A DNA stretch of 64,000 nucleotides from Solobacterium sp. (GTDB taxonomy: Bacteria; Bacillota_I; Bacilli_A; Erysipelotrichales; Erysipelotrichaceae). This document shows positions 15,986 through 24,718 of this stretch, piece by piece (position 1 is the first letter of the stretch; each line of letters opens with the position of its first letter). Position numbers and translations under genes: made by a program. Under the pieces are notes generated by a model. The model saw only the letters and a list, made by a program, of their open reading frames with translations, did no database searches and had not been told where the DNA came from. The stretch covers positions 62,001-126,000 of the forward strand of contig JABZMB010000001.1 in assembly GCA_015256455.1 (NCBI GenBank), in the 5' to 3' direction.

Positions 15986-17350
15986 TTAGATTTCTAAGAG
16001 TTTCAGAATTGCAGCTACATAAATTTCTGCTTGTAAGAGTAATTCATTAATCTCTACATATTCATTTGCGTCATGGATATGATAATCCTTACCTTGGAAT
16101 GCGCATCCAAATGCAATTGTATTATCAATTCCCTTCGCGTATGTTCCACCACCTAATGTGATTGGCTGTGCTTCCTTATCGCCTGTTACCTCACGGTATG
16201 CAGAGCATAATGCACTAACAAGTGGAGAATCAATTGGGAAGAAAAGTGGTTCATGTGCACTGAGTACTTCAATCACACCATTTTCATCCTCAAGATGGCC
16301 TTCCATTAACTTTAGTACCTTACGAGAAGTTAATGTAACTGGGAAACGGATATCGATAGAACCCTCAATAACACCGTTCTGCATTGAGATAACACCATTG
16401 TTTTGTGTTAACGATCCATATTCATCAGAACAGTTTGCACCAAAGCCACTTCCATCTGTCGCAAGACCAAAATGCTTGCAATAGAAATCAACGAATCCAT
16501 CTTGGAAACCAGCCTGCTTTAAGCCATCCATTAAGTAGGATAATGCATTCTTACCAAGTTCTGGTAAACTTGCATGTGCAGCGATTCCCTGTACAGAAAT
16601 CTTAACATCATTTTCATCAATGTTTTCGATACTGAATTCTAGATTTTCGTTATTAAAGTAGTCTTCCAGTGTCTTACGAGAAAAGCTATTTTTATCGATA
16701 ACTACATAGCAGTTACGACATACAATATTCTTAGCAGTACCACCTTGAATATCCTTAATAGAAGTATTCTTAGATAGGTAACGCATGGCAATCATTCCCT
16801 TTTCACCATGCACACCAGGGAAGTCTCCATCTGGTGTAAATCCATAGTCTACAGAACCTTCTTTTTCAACATAGTGCTTTAGGCACTTCGATCCGGTTTC
16901 TTCATTTGTACCAAAGATTAAGCGGATTCTCTTTGTGAGTGGAACATTCATGTCTTTGATTACCTTTAATGCAATCATGCTGGCAACCATCGCACCCTTA
17001 TCATCACTTACACCACGACCATATAGTACGCCATCTTTTTCTACCATTTCAAATGGATCACTATCCCATCCATCTTTTACATCAGCAGGTACGACGTCTA
17101 AATGTCCGATAATACCAATCAGCTTTTCCCCTGAGCCAATTTCTGCATAACCAATATAGTTATCCAAATTCACTGTATCAAAACCATCTGCTTTCATCAT
17201 TTCTAATGCTGTTTCTAAAGCGACCTTAGGTCCCTTGCCAAACGGTGCATCTGGTTCTGGAGTTCCTTCCACACTATTAATTGATATAAGTTTTCCTAGT
17301 CTACTTAATAGTTCTTCCTTATATTCATATACCATAGATTTTACATCCAT
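15986..17350 (-). CDS. pepV: dipeptidase PepV (M20 family)
   Basis: 454 residues, a cytosolic zinc dipeptidase. Metal-site motifs are GIIGHLDVVPA, YGRGVSDDKGAMVAS (bridging Asp) and FGTNEETGSKC (catalytic Glu), with the lid domain between. The C-terminus has GGGTYAKGIDNTIAFG with the last metal His in KDYHIHDANEYV. Length matches PepV of lactic acid bacteria. GGAGGTGA ribosome-binding site 4 nt before the ATG. Confidence 0.95.
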   Translation of the reverse strand: MDVKSMVYEYKEELLSRLGKLISINSVEGTPEPDAPFGKGPKVALETALEMMKADGFDTVNLDNYIGYAEIGSGEKLIGIIGHLDVVPADVKDGWDSDPFEMVEKDGVLYGRGVSDDKGAMVASMIALKVIKDMNVPLTKRIRLIFGTNEETGSKCLKHYVEKEGSVDYGFTPDGDFPGVHGEKGMIAMRYLSKNTSIKDIQGGTAKNIVCRNCYVVIDKNSFSRKTLEDYFNNENLEFSIENIDENDVKISVQGIAAHASLPELGKNALSYLMDGLKQAGFQDGFVDFYCKHFGLATDGSGFGANCSDEYGSLTQNNGVISMQNGVIEGSIDIRFPVTLTSRKVLKLMEGHLEDENGVIEVLSAHEPLFFPIDSPLVSALCSAYREVTGDKEAQPITLGGGTYAKGIDNTIAFGCAFQGKDYHIHDANEYVEINELLLQAEIYVAAILKLLEI

Positions 17351-17386
17351 GATCTCACCTCCGTAATTCTAATATGTACTATTTTA

Positions 17387-18142
17387 TTACAGATTGATAT
17401 TTAATCCAACTGGGCAATGATCAGAGCCCTCTGTCTGATCAAATATTAATGCATCTTGTACATTTGCTAGTAGACGTTGACTTACTAAGAAATAGTCAAT
17501 CCGCCAACCAACGTTTCTTTCACGCGCTTTCATACGATAACTCCACCAAGAGAACTTCTGTGTATCTGGATATAGTTCTCTAAATGTATCACAGAAGCCT
17601 GAGCCTAGTAATTTTGTCATCGCTGCACGTTCTTCATCTGAGAAACCAGGATTCTTATGGTTAGTCGCTGGATTCTTCAAGTCAATTTCTTCGTGTGCTA
17701 CGTTCAAGTCACCAGTATAGATAACTGGTTTTTTCTTATCCAATTCCATTAGATGCTTACGTAACATCTCTTCCCATTCAATACGATATGGTAGACGTAA
17801 TAGGCCATCCTTGGAGTTTGGTACATATGCACATACAAAATAGAAATCTGGGTATTCAAGGGTGATAACTCTACCTTCCTTGGTTACATCTCCTTCAATT
17901 TCATAAGTGACACTGAGTGGTTCATGTTTTGTATAGATTAGTGTTCCAGAATATCCTTTTCTTTCTGCACTATTCATGTATATATGATAACCATCAAATT
18001 TCATCGCATCTTCTAGCTGATCTGGTTGCATCTTTGTTTCCTGTAAGGCAAAGAAGTCTGCATCCTGTTCATTGAAAAAATCTGCGAATCCCTTCTTCAT
18101 TGCGGCTCTTAAGCCATTTACATTCCAAGATATGAATTTCAT
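17387..18142 (-). CDS. xth: exodeoxyribonuclease III / AP endonuclease
   Basis: 251 residues of the EEP (ExoIII) family, which cleaves abasic sites and 3' blocks in DNA repair. Motifs: SWNVNGLRA at the N-terminus, LQETKMQ (metal Glu), TGDLNVAHEEIDLKNP (Asp/Asn pair), GWRIDYFLVS and the terminal SDHCPVGL (catalytic Asp-His). Complete. Its ATG overlaps the pepP stop as ATGA, so translation is coupled. Confidence 0.96.
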   Translation of the reverse strand: MKFISWNVNGLRAAMKKGFADFFNEQDADFFALQETKMQPDQLEDAMKFDGYHIYMNSAERKGYSGTLIYTKHEPLSVTYEIEGDVTKEGRVITLEYPDFYFVCAYVPNSKDGLLRLPYRIEWEEMLRKHLMELDKKKPVIYTGDLNVAHEEIDLKNPATNHKNPGFSDEERAAMTKLLGSGFCDTFRELYPDTQKFSWWSYRMKARERNVGWRIDYFLVSQRLLANVQDALIFDQTEGSDHCPVGLNINL

Positions 18143-19935
18143 GCACGTGTAATCTTTCCAGTAGCTTTCTTTAAGAAGCTCTTTTCTTTACCGCTAAGAA
18201 GTGGGCCAATCTTTTCCCAAATCATCTTGTGGTATGCATTAATCCAATCAATCTCTTCATCACTGAGATACTTTGTATCAATCGCATCGCGGTCATATGG
18301 TACGTATGTAATATCTTCAAAGGATAAGAACTGTCCGTAGAAATTCTTTTCTTCCTTTTGAACAATCATTTCATTTTCAATACGGATACCTAACTTATGT
18401 GGTAGATATACACCCGGTTCATCTGTGACTACCATTCCTTCTTGAAGTACAACTGCTTTACCATTTGCTGGCATGCCCCAACGAATACCATGTGGACCTT
18501 CATGTACAGCTAACACGTGGCCTACACCATGACCTGTACCACATTGATAATCAATGCAATCATTCCATAATGGGTTTCTTGCAAGAATGTCTAAGTTATT
18601 GCCTGTTGTTCCATATAAGAACTTTGCATGCAATAGATCAAGATGTCCCTTTAATACCTTTGTATATAACTTCTTTTCTTCTGCTGTTAATTCACCAACA
18701 GCGATTGTTCTAGTAATGTCTGTTGTTCCATCTTTATATGTTCCACCAGAGTCTACAAGTAAGAAACCTTTTGGTTTCACTGCTGCATGTTTTTCTTTTG
18801 TCGCAGTGTAATGCATCATTGCCGCATTCTCTTGATATGCACAGATTGTTTCAAATGATGGTTCGATGTAATCTTTCTGCTCTGCACGTAATGCATATAA
18901 ATGATCTTGTGCTGTCACTTCTGTCATCTTGCCTTTTGCAACATTACTCTTTACCCAAGAAATAAACTTCACCATCGCTACTGCATCCTTTACGTGTGCA
19001 TTACGAATGTTCTTAATCTCTGTCTTATTCTTGATTGCACGGAAGTAAGCAACTGGTGAAATCGCATCGTAGATTTCATTACCTGCTAATGCTTTATACA
19101 GATTGGAATTAAGATGTCCCATATCTGCCCAAATCTTCTTACCTTCTAATTGCTTCAAGTCCTTCATCAACGCATTGTATGGACGCACTGTTACCTTATT
19201 GTCCTTGAAGTACTTTGCAACCTTCGCATTAATCTTCTTAGAATCTACATAATAGTAAAGTTTCTTATTTGTAATTGCAGCGAATGCATAACTCACTGGA
19301 GTACATGCAATATCATTACCACGAATATTTAATAACCAACATGGATCTTCTAAAGCAGTGAATAAGATTGCATCACATTTGCTTGCCTTCATTGCTTCTC
19401 TTACACGTGCAATTCTTAGAGATGCTTCTTCACCCGTATACTTCTTAAGAAGTACATATAATTCTTCCGTTGGCATAGCCGGTCTATCTTTACCCCAAAC
19501 CATTCCAACAAGATCTTCTGTTGTATATAACTTCGCATTCTTTTCCTTTAACGCTTGGGTTAGATGTAAATAATTTCTAGCAGAAACAACTGCTCCATCA
19601 AAACCTAACACACCATTCTTTGGTGTATTCGCAATTAAAAAATCAATTGGATTTGGTACACCTTCTTGACGCAGTCTCATTAATGTAACACCAGTTCCCT
19701 GAAGTTCATTTTCTGCCTGTGTAAAGAATCTTCCGTCTGTCCAAAGACCTGCAAAATCCTTTGTGATAATTGTGCATCCGGATTCACCACTGAAGCCAGA
19801 CATGTATGATTTACACTTAAAATAATCAGCTGTATATTCATCAGAAAGATGGTCATCCTCATTTGGAATGTAATACACATCAATCTTACGTTCAGCCATC
19901 AAAGCTCTTAATTGTTTGATTCTATCCTGTATCAT
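18139..19935 (-). CDS. pepP: Xaa-Pro aminopeptidase (three-domain APP, M24B)
   Basis: 598 residues, the long form with two creatinase-like N-terminal domains (about 1-310) and a pita-bread catalytic domain. It removes an N-terminal residue before proline. Metal ligands appear in LLVDSGGTYKDGTTDITRT (both Asp), GTGHGVGHVLAVHEG (His), VVTDEPGVY (Glu) and GIRIENEM (Glu). GAGGTGA ribosome-binding site with TATAAT further upstream. First gene of a pair with xth. Confidence 0.95.
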   Translation of the reverse strand: MIQDRIKQLRALMAERKIDVYYIPNEDDHLSDEYTADYFKCKSYMSGFSGESGCTIITKDFAGLWTDGRFFTQAENELQGTGVTLMRLRQEGVPNPIDFLIANTPKNGVLGFDGAVVSARNYLHLTQALKEKNAKLYTTEDLVGMVWGKDRPAMPTEELYVLLKKYTGEEASLRIARVREAMKASKCDAILFTALEDPCWLLNIRGNDIACTPVSYAFAAITNKKLYYYVDSKKINAKVAKYFKDNKVTVRPYNALMKDLKQLEGKKIWADMGHLNSNLYKALAGNEIYDAISPVAYFRAIKNKTEIKNIRNAHVKDAVAMVKFISWVKSNVAKGKMTEVTAQDHLYALRAEQKDYIEPSFETICAYQENAAMMHYTATKEKHAAVKPKGFLLVDSGGTYKDGTTDITRTIAVGELTAEEKKLYTKVLKGHLDLLHAKFLYGTTGNNLDILARNPLWNDCIDYQCGTGHGVGHVLAVHEGPHGIRWGMPANGKAVVLQEGMVVTDEPGVYLPHKLGIRIENEMIVQKEEKNFYGQFLSFEDITYVPYDRDAIDTKYLSDEEIDWINAYHKMIWEKIGPLLSGKEKSFLKKATGKITRA

Positions 19936-20011
19936 AATTTAATCACCTCGTTATAATTATACTCAATATTTTTCAAACAAAAACAAATCCGCTTCAATTC
20001 TATACTTTTTT

Positions 20012-20070
20012 GTTAGAATAAACTAACCTAAATATACGAAAAAAGTTATAGTCTCAAAATATATTTGAGA
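20012..20070. repeat. two dyads in the pepP/small-membrane-gene divergent region
   Basis: GTTAG/CTAAC (20012-20016, 20023-20027) and TCTCAAA/TTTGAGA (20052-20058, 20064-20070). They lie between two divergent promoters and may be regulator sites. Confidence 0.3.
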
Positions 20071-20146
20071 ATTATGTTGTAAATAGAGACAAAACATCAC
20101 TATTTTTTTGTATAAGAATGATATAATTCTTAAAGGAGGAACATTT

Positions 20147-20368
20147 ATGGAAAAGAAAAAGGATTGGCTTGGTATCGTCTTTGGTACAATTTGGTTTCTA
20201 TATGCAGCCTTTATCTTAATCAACTATCTATCCGGAAATCTAAACGGCAGTTTCAGTGTACCACGTCTTTTAGTAGCGATATATGATATCTTCGGTGTTG
20301 TCCCTGGTTCAATCATACAGATGGTTGTAAGTGCTATTGTAGTAATCTTTAGCATTCGTGGAAGATAA
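20147..20368 (+). CDS. small two-helix membrane protein, unknown
   Basis: 73 residues; not recognised. The sequence is a lysine-rich start (MEKKKDWLG), a hydrophobic helix (about 8-28), a short polar loop, and a second hydrophobic segment (about 42-70) ending RGR. The start is chosen at 20147 because AAAGGAGG lies 7 nt upstream; an in-frame ATG at 20108 lies before the TGATATAAT extended -10 (20122-20127). A terminator follows. Confidence 0.7.
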   Translation: MEKKKDWLGIVFGTIWFLYAAFILINYLSGNLNGSFSVPRLLVAIYDIFGVVPGSIIQMVVSAIVVIFSIRGR

Positions 20369-20377
20369 TTTTTATTC

Positions 20378-20408
20378 ACAAACACATGGAATCCATGTGT
20401 TTTCTTTT
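20378..20408 (+). terminator. terminator of the small membrane protein gene
   Basis: Perfect stem AACACATGG (20381-20389) / CCATGTGTT (20393-20401), 3-nt loop, then a T-rich run. Confidence 0.8.
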
Positions 20409-20472
20409 ATCTATCACAGAATTTACATTCCTATTCTGTTGATAATTTTGTAAAATATAACAGAGGATATCC

Positions 20473-22605
20473 ATGGAAACAATCAGACAAACATTTTCAG
20501 TCGCAAATCTGTATTTGAATGCAAGTGCTGATACCATCTATCAACACTTAATGAATACGCAAGGAATCGTTGCAGTAACGGTTGCTTTAAGCGACCGCAA
20601 TGTGACTGTCGAGTTTGATCCATCGATTGTTACAGCAGATATCATTATTGCAAAAATCAAAGCATGCGGATACCAAGCATATACACGCGAGATTCCAACT
20701 TCGGATATGCTGATACCACAGGATAATAAAGTTTCAATCAAACCCAATTACCGTATCTTGTTTATTTTTGTGGTTGAAGTGATTCTACTAGCAATTCTAT
20801 GGATCATGCATATAACGCCTTGGATTGGACTAATATTCTCTTTATATTCCCTATATGTTGGTCGTTTCATATTCATGCATGCAAAAGAGGAAATTCAAAA
20901 GGGAAATCCATCCTCTGCTACGATTGGTAGTATTGCCGTTATGATTACATTTTTATACGGTATTTATCTAACAACTCAAAATACTGCAAATGCATATCCA
21001 TTTATCATTTCAATGATTGCAATACTTGGTACAAACATCTATAAAACAAAATATCTAAAGTACATGCAACAATGTTCTTCTACTTCGTTGAATATAAAAC
21101 AATATATTCCAGAAAATACAGCCGTATTCAATAAGACAGGTGAAGTCATTGAAGAAACAAGTCAGCTCAAAAAGAATCAGATTTTGATTATTAGACCTAA
21201 TGAAAACATTCCTTGCGACGGTATCGTCGTAGAAGGATACGCATCTGTCGATGAATCTACACTGACAGGTGTACAATCAAACATCACAAAGTCCGAAGGT
21301 TCTTATGTTTATGCAGGTACACGTTGTTTACAAGGTTCTCTACAGATTAAGGTAGAGAAGATTGGTGAAAAGACAACACTATTACAGTTTGCAAAACTTG
21401 CCAAAGAAACAGCGAACGATAAATCCTTTGATTCACCATTTAAGAACTTCTCAAAATACTTATTCTTATATTCGATTATTACAGCTATCATTTTATTCTT
21501 TGGTTGGATCTTAGTTGGAAAGTCATTCTCTATTGCGATTAGTGTTTCTGTTGCAGTACTAGCATCTGTCGCAATGAACGCACTAACAATTGCCTCAGAA
21601 AAAGAAGTATTAGAAAAGGCCATTTACGCTGCTAAAAACCATGTGCTATTCCGTAATGTGGACGCATTAGAAACAGCAGGCAAAGCTGAAACATTATTCC
21701 TTGAACAAGATGATGTATTGATTGGTTCAAAACCAGAAGTAACTGATTTTATTCCTGTCGATGATACAGATTTAAATATCATGCGCTATATTGCATATAC
21801 ACTATCCAATAAACGACATGACAGTTATTCAAGAGCGATTAATCGCTACTTAAAATCACAAAAGATTTCATCTTCAAATCTAAGTGTTCTAACAAATTTC
21901 CAAAAAACACATCAAAGTGATTTGATTCAAAGTACATATAAGTTATGTAATATCCATGATTTCTCAAATACTGATTTAATAAATGATTCTACAAATCAGA
22001 AGATTAATGAACTCATGCATCAAGGAAAGACTGTGTTCATCTTAATTGGTGAAGAACAAGTCATCGGCTTAATCGCAATGCAAAAGCCTATCGTGCCAAA
22101 TAGTTTACAGGCTATCAGTTCTCTAAAAGAACTCATAGATGTTCATCTTTTTACCCATGGTAATACAGAAGAGATTCAGCATATTCAAGATTCTTGTGGC
22201 ATTAAGAACATTCATGCAAATGTAGATATAAACGAAAAAGAAAATCTGATAAAATCATGCTCGCATGACTCTATTAGTATGTATGCAAGTGCAGATAGTT
22301 CATGTACTTCATCTACAGCTGATGTTAATGTTCAATTCGGTATTCCTCAGAATCTAGATTCCGAGGATAATGACATTATATTAACGCGTAAACGTTTAAG
22401 TGATTTAGTATTCGCAATTCAAACGTCCGCAAAACTAAACCAACAGATTCAATTTAAGCAGATTGCAATCATTGCATATCATGTCTTGGCAGTCATTTTA
22501 TTTGGCTTTATTACTCCAATCTTCTTCGATATACCATTACCAGCAATCTTACCATGTATTACTTCAATCTATGTAGTACGTTTCCTATTAAATTATCACA
22601 AATAG
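20473..22605 (+). CDS. degenerate P1B-type metal ATPase, catalytic motifs lost, frame intact
   Basis: 710 residues laid out like CopA-type ATPases: N-terminal HMA-like fold (about 8-75) without its CxxC, six to eight membrane segments, actuator, P/N domain, terminal helices. All functional motifs are altered. CPC is Ser365-Val-Ala367, TGE is TG-Val267, the phosphorylation motif DKTGT aligns to EQDDV (411-415), the HP motif is HD, TGDN is THGN (561-564), and GDGxND is ASADSS (605-610). Neighbouring conserved text (VDESTLTG, GSKPEV) makes the alignment secure. It cannot hydrolyse ATP by the normal cycle, yet no stop or frameshift has entered. Ribosome-binding site AGAGGA. A structural or regulatory role is inference. 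Confidence 0.85.
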   Translation: METIRQTFSVANLYLNASADTIYQHLMNTQGIVAVTVALSDRNVTVEFDPSIVTADIIIAKIKACGYQAYTREIPTSDMLIPQDNKVSIKPNYRILFIFVVEVILLAILWIMHITPWIGLIFSLYSLYVGRFIFMHAKEEIQKGNPSSATIGSIAVMITFLYGIYLTTQNTANAYPFIISMIAILGTNIYKTKYLKYMQQCSSTSLNIKQYIPENTAVFNKTGEVIEETSQLKKNQILIIRPNENIPCDGIVVEGYASVDESTLTGVQSNITKSEGSYVYAGTRCLQGSLQIKVEKIGEKTTLLQFAKLAKETANDKSFDSPFKNFSKYLFLYSIITAIILFFGWILVGKSFSIAISVSVAVLASVAMNALTIASEKEVLEKAIYAAKNHVLFRNVDALETAGKAETLFLEQDDVLIGSKPEVTDFIPVDDTDLNIMRYIAYTLSNKRHDSYSRAINRYLKSQKISSSNLSVLTNFQKTHQSDLIQSTYKLCNIHDFSNTDLINDSTNQKINELMHQGKTVFILIGEEQVIGLIAMQKPIVPNSLQAISSLKELIDVHLFTHGNTEEIQHIQDSCGIKNIHANVDINEKENLIKSCSHDSISMYASADSSCTSSTADVNVQFGIPQNLDSEDNDIILTRKRLSDLVFAIQTSAKLNQQIQFKQIAIIAYHVLAVILFGFITPIFFDIPLPAILPCITSIYVVRFLLNYHK

Positions 22606-22668
22606 AAAAGGTCTCGATTAAACCCTGCTGTTTCATTCTAACGGTTTATTTTTGCGAGACCTTTCTTG
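22606..22668. terminator. bidirectional terminator after the degenerate ATPase
   Basis: Perfect 10-bp stem AAAGGTCTCG (22607-22616) / CGAGACCTTT (22655-22664) around a loop that itself holds AAACC/GGTTT. T runs on both strands. Confidence 0.75.
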
Positions 22669-22838
22669 ATGCTATAGATTTGCTACATTATCTTTTTTTG
22701 CGATACTTCGCTACTGAAATACGAATTTCAGAACTATTTGTTATTCACAAATTATTTTTACATTCTATTTTAATTTAAATTGTCCATTGGTCTGTCCTCA
22801 ACTTTTCTTGAGAAACATTTCATTTAACGATCATTTTG

Positions 22839-22883
22839 TTAAATGTTGGAGCGTAAACTGTAATTGAGTAACACTTCCTTCAT
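22839..22883 (-). CDS. 14-residue small ORF with strong ribosome-binding site
   Basis: Encodes MKEVLLNYSLRSNI. A perfect AAGGAGGT (22892-22899) lies 8 nt before the ATG. Its stop codon lies inside the hairpin 22821-22845, so translation would alter that fold. No gene follows on this strand. It could be a leader peptide, a small regulatory peptide or chance. Confidence 0.3.
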   Translation of the reverse strand: MKEVLLNYSLRSNI

Positions 22884-22934
22884 GAGCTTGTACCTCCTTA
22901 TCCTTTCTTTTAGGGTACTTCTCTTTGCACCTTT

Positions 22935-22943
22935 ACTATAGCA
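22935..22943 (-). promoter_or_regulatory. extended -10 of the small transcript
   Basis: Minus strand TGCTATAGT, 52 nt before the 14-codon ORF; no clear -35. Confidence 0.35.
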
Positions 22944-22965
22944 TCCACTTTTAAATTTAATAGTC

Positions 22966-22994
22966 TTACAATTAAAATTTTTTTGTTCTATAAT
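22966..22994 (+). promoter_or_regulatory. promoter of nudC
   Basis: TTACAA (22966-22971), 17 bp, TATAAT (22989-22994). A hairpin TGGTCC/GGACCA (23003-23019) would lie at the very 5' end of the mRNA. Confidence 0.65.
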
Positions 22995-23002
22995 ATTATT
23001 GT

Positions 23003-23019
23003 TGGTCCGATAAGGACCA
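23003..23019 (+). promoter_or_regulatory. 5'-end hairpin of the nudC mRNA
   Basis: TGGTCC gataa GGACCA just after the predicted transcription start and 12 nt before the AGGAGG site. Likely a 5' stabilising stem; too few T for a firm terminator call. Confidence 0.4.
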
Positions 23020-23044
23020 TTTCTTATTTCCAGGAGGTTACCAG

Positions 23045-23854
23045 ATGATTCAAGATATTTACCCACACATCTATAATAATACGTTTGATCCTGGTGTTAA
23101 GCCTTCAAACGATGATATTATCTTTTCATTTGAAGAAGACCAAGTCTTAATGAAAGATGAACATCAGTTCTACCACTATCACGATATTTCCAAGGAAAGT
23201 GTTTGTTATTATCTATTTTCAATCGATAATATCAAATTCTTCCTTGCAGACTTAACAAGTCTGAATCATATTAAAGTTTCTTTCCGCAAAATGCGTACCT
23301 TTGAAGATCAAATGTTTGGTTTTGCGGCTATCACAGCTTGGCATCTTTATCGTTGGATTCAGGATAATAAGTATTGTGGTAAATGTGGTCATCCGATGGA
23401 TTTCGACAAAAAAGAAAGAGCGATGCGTTGTCCACATTGCTCAAATATTGTATATCCTAAGATTTCACCTGCTGTTATTGTAGGTATTACCAATGATAAG
23501 GGCCAGATTCTTGTCACAAAGTATGCACATGGTCATTACCAAAGCTATGCGCTCGTTGCAGGTTACTATGAAATTGGTGAAACAATCGAAGAAACTGTAA
23601 AGCGTGAGGTAAAAGAAGAAACTGGGCTAGATGTAACTGATATTCAATACTATAAATCACAACCATGGTCCTTTTCATCTTCATTACTATTTGGCTTCTG
23701 GTGTAAAGCGCATGGTGATCAATCAATTCAGATGGACGAAAATGAGTTGCGTGTAGCTCGTTGGGCAGATCGTGATGAAGAAATTAATACACTCGATAAT
23801 GCTTCACTTACATCTGAAATGATTCAATATTTCAAACAAGGGAAAGTAGTCTAA
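23045..23854 (+). CDS. nudC: NADH pyrophosphatase (Nudix, NudC type)
   Basis: 269 residues. A zinc ribbon (YCGKCGHP ... MRCPHCSN) precedes the Nudix fold. The Nudix box GYYEIGETIEETVKREVKEE is complete. The NudC-specific SQPW motif (SQPWSFSSSLLFGFW) follows. The enzyme splits NAD(H) to NMN(H) and AMP and can remove NAD caps from RNA. An AGGAGG site lies 9 nt before the ATG. Own promoter; convergent with the pseudouridine synthase gene. Confidence 0.95.
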   Translation: MIQDIYPHIYNNTFDPGVKPSNDDIIFSFEEDQVLMKDEHQFYHYHDISKESVCYYLFSIDNIKFFLADLTSLNHIKVSFRKMRTFEDQMFGFAAITAWHLYRWIQDNKYCGKCGHPMDFDKKERAMRCPHCSNIVYPKISPAVIVGITNDKGQILVTKYAHGHYQSYALVAGYYEIGETIEETVKREVKEETGLDVTDIQYYKSQPWSFSSSLLFGFWCKAHGDQSIQMDENELRVARWADRDEEINTLDNASLTSEMIQYFKQGKVV

Positions 23855-23868
23855 CTACTTTCTTTTCA
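23842..23868 (+). terminator. terminator of nudC
   Basis: Perfect stem GAAAGTAGT (23842-23850) / ACTACTTTC (23854-23862), then TTTTC. Both convergent stop codons lie in it. Confidence 0.7.
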
Positions 23869-24718
23869 TATCTTCAGCTAACGCTATTTCTAGCTCTAGC
23901 TTCTCTTTACTAAAGGGTTGTAAAAACTTTACTCTTGCACAATGTAGGGCTGGTCTGTTAATCCTATCTGTATTACCACCATATAGTGTATCACCCAAAA
24001 GTGGATGTCCTATTCCGGCAAATCCTGCGCGTATTTGATGTGTTCGACCCGTTTTCAAACAAACCTTAATCAAGCATTCTGTAGAATATTGTTTGATCAC
24101 TTCATATTCAGTTACACAATCTCTTCCACCCTGATTAAATGCCTGTGCCATCTTTCCTGTTTCCTTCTTCAAGGAAAATGAAAGTATTCCATAACTATCG
24201 AGTTGTCCTTCTACGATAGCGTAATATTCTTTTTGAAGTATTCCATCTTTTCTCTGTGCTGTTAATCTAGCTGCAGCCAACTGATTTTTAGCATATATCA
24301 TAATACCTGATACATCTTTATCTAGTCGTCCTATTGGACGAATCACAAAATGTTCATCTTGGTAATAATTTCGTAGTAGTGTTCCCATATCATCCTCTAA
24401 ATGATGATGGCTTGGATGAGATGGCATACCAGATGGTTTATTTACAACAACCACATCTTCATCTTCATATAAGATTTCCGGTTCTACACTAATGGAATGT
24501 AACTCAAACTTTTCTACATTCAACTCCTCAATCACCAACAAATCATCAGTATGTACAACTTGATTGACAATAACTGGTTTCTGATTTAAATACATCTGAT
24601 ATGCTGAAAACTTAAAGCGAGAAATCTCATGACGACTAAAACCCAGAGACGATAAAACGGCCTTTATTGTAAGACCGTTTTGTTTATCTGTGATTTGATA
24701 GCGCAGTACTTTATTCAT
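23855..24718 (-). CDS. RluA-family pseudouridine synthase
   Basis: 287 residues. An S4-like N-terminal region (about 10-70) precedes the catalytic domain, whose motif is IRPIGRLDKDVSGIMIYAK with the catalytic Asp. YEDEDVVVVNKPSGMPSHPS and CLKTGRTHQIRAGFAGIGH are further family blocks. The target uridine in rRNA or tRNA cannot be assigned. It overlaps the prfB end by 8 nt and is cotranscribed with prfB. Confidence 0.93.
   Translation of the reverse strand: MNKVLRYQITDKQNGLTIKAVLSSLGFSRHEISRFKFSAYQMYLNQKPVIVNQVVHTDDLLVIEELNVEKFELHSISVEPEILYEDEDVVVVNKPSGMPSHPSHHHLEDDMGTLLRNYYQDEHFVIRPIGRLDKDVSGIMIYAKNQLAAARLTAQRKDGILQKEYYAIVEGQLDSYGILSFSLKKETGKMAQAFNQGGRDCVTEYEVIKQYSTECLIKVCLKTGRTHQIRAGFAGIGHPLLGDTLYGGNTDRINRPALHCARVKFLQPFSKEKLELEIALAEDMKRK

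Larger units (their letters stand above)
22606..22930 (-). ncRNA. candidate structured small transcript with six hairpins
   Basis: The 440-bp gap 22606-23044 has no full gene. On the minus strand an extended -10 (22935-22943) would start a transcript of about 320 nt ending at the shared terminator. It carries consecutive hairpins: CATTTAAC/GTTAAATG (22821-22845), CTCAA/TTGAG (22797-22812), ATTTGT/ACAAAT (22736-22752), CTGAAAT/ATTTCAG (22714-22731), GCGA/TCGC (22700-22711) and the terminator. A 14-codon ORF lies at its 5' end. No known RNA class recognised. Confidence 0.35.

Noticed and set aside
22839..23066. 75-residue minus-strand ORF spanning the nudC promoter
   Set aside because: Only its last 14 codons follow a strong ribosome-binding site. 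The longer frame crosses the nudC promoter and start and has no site of its own.
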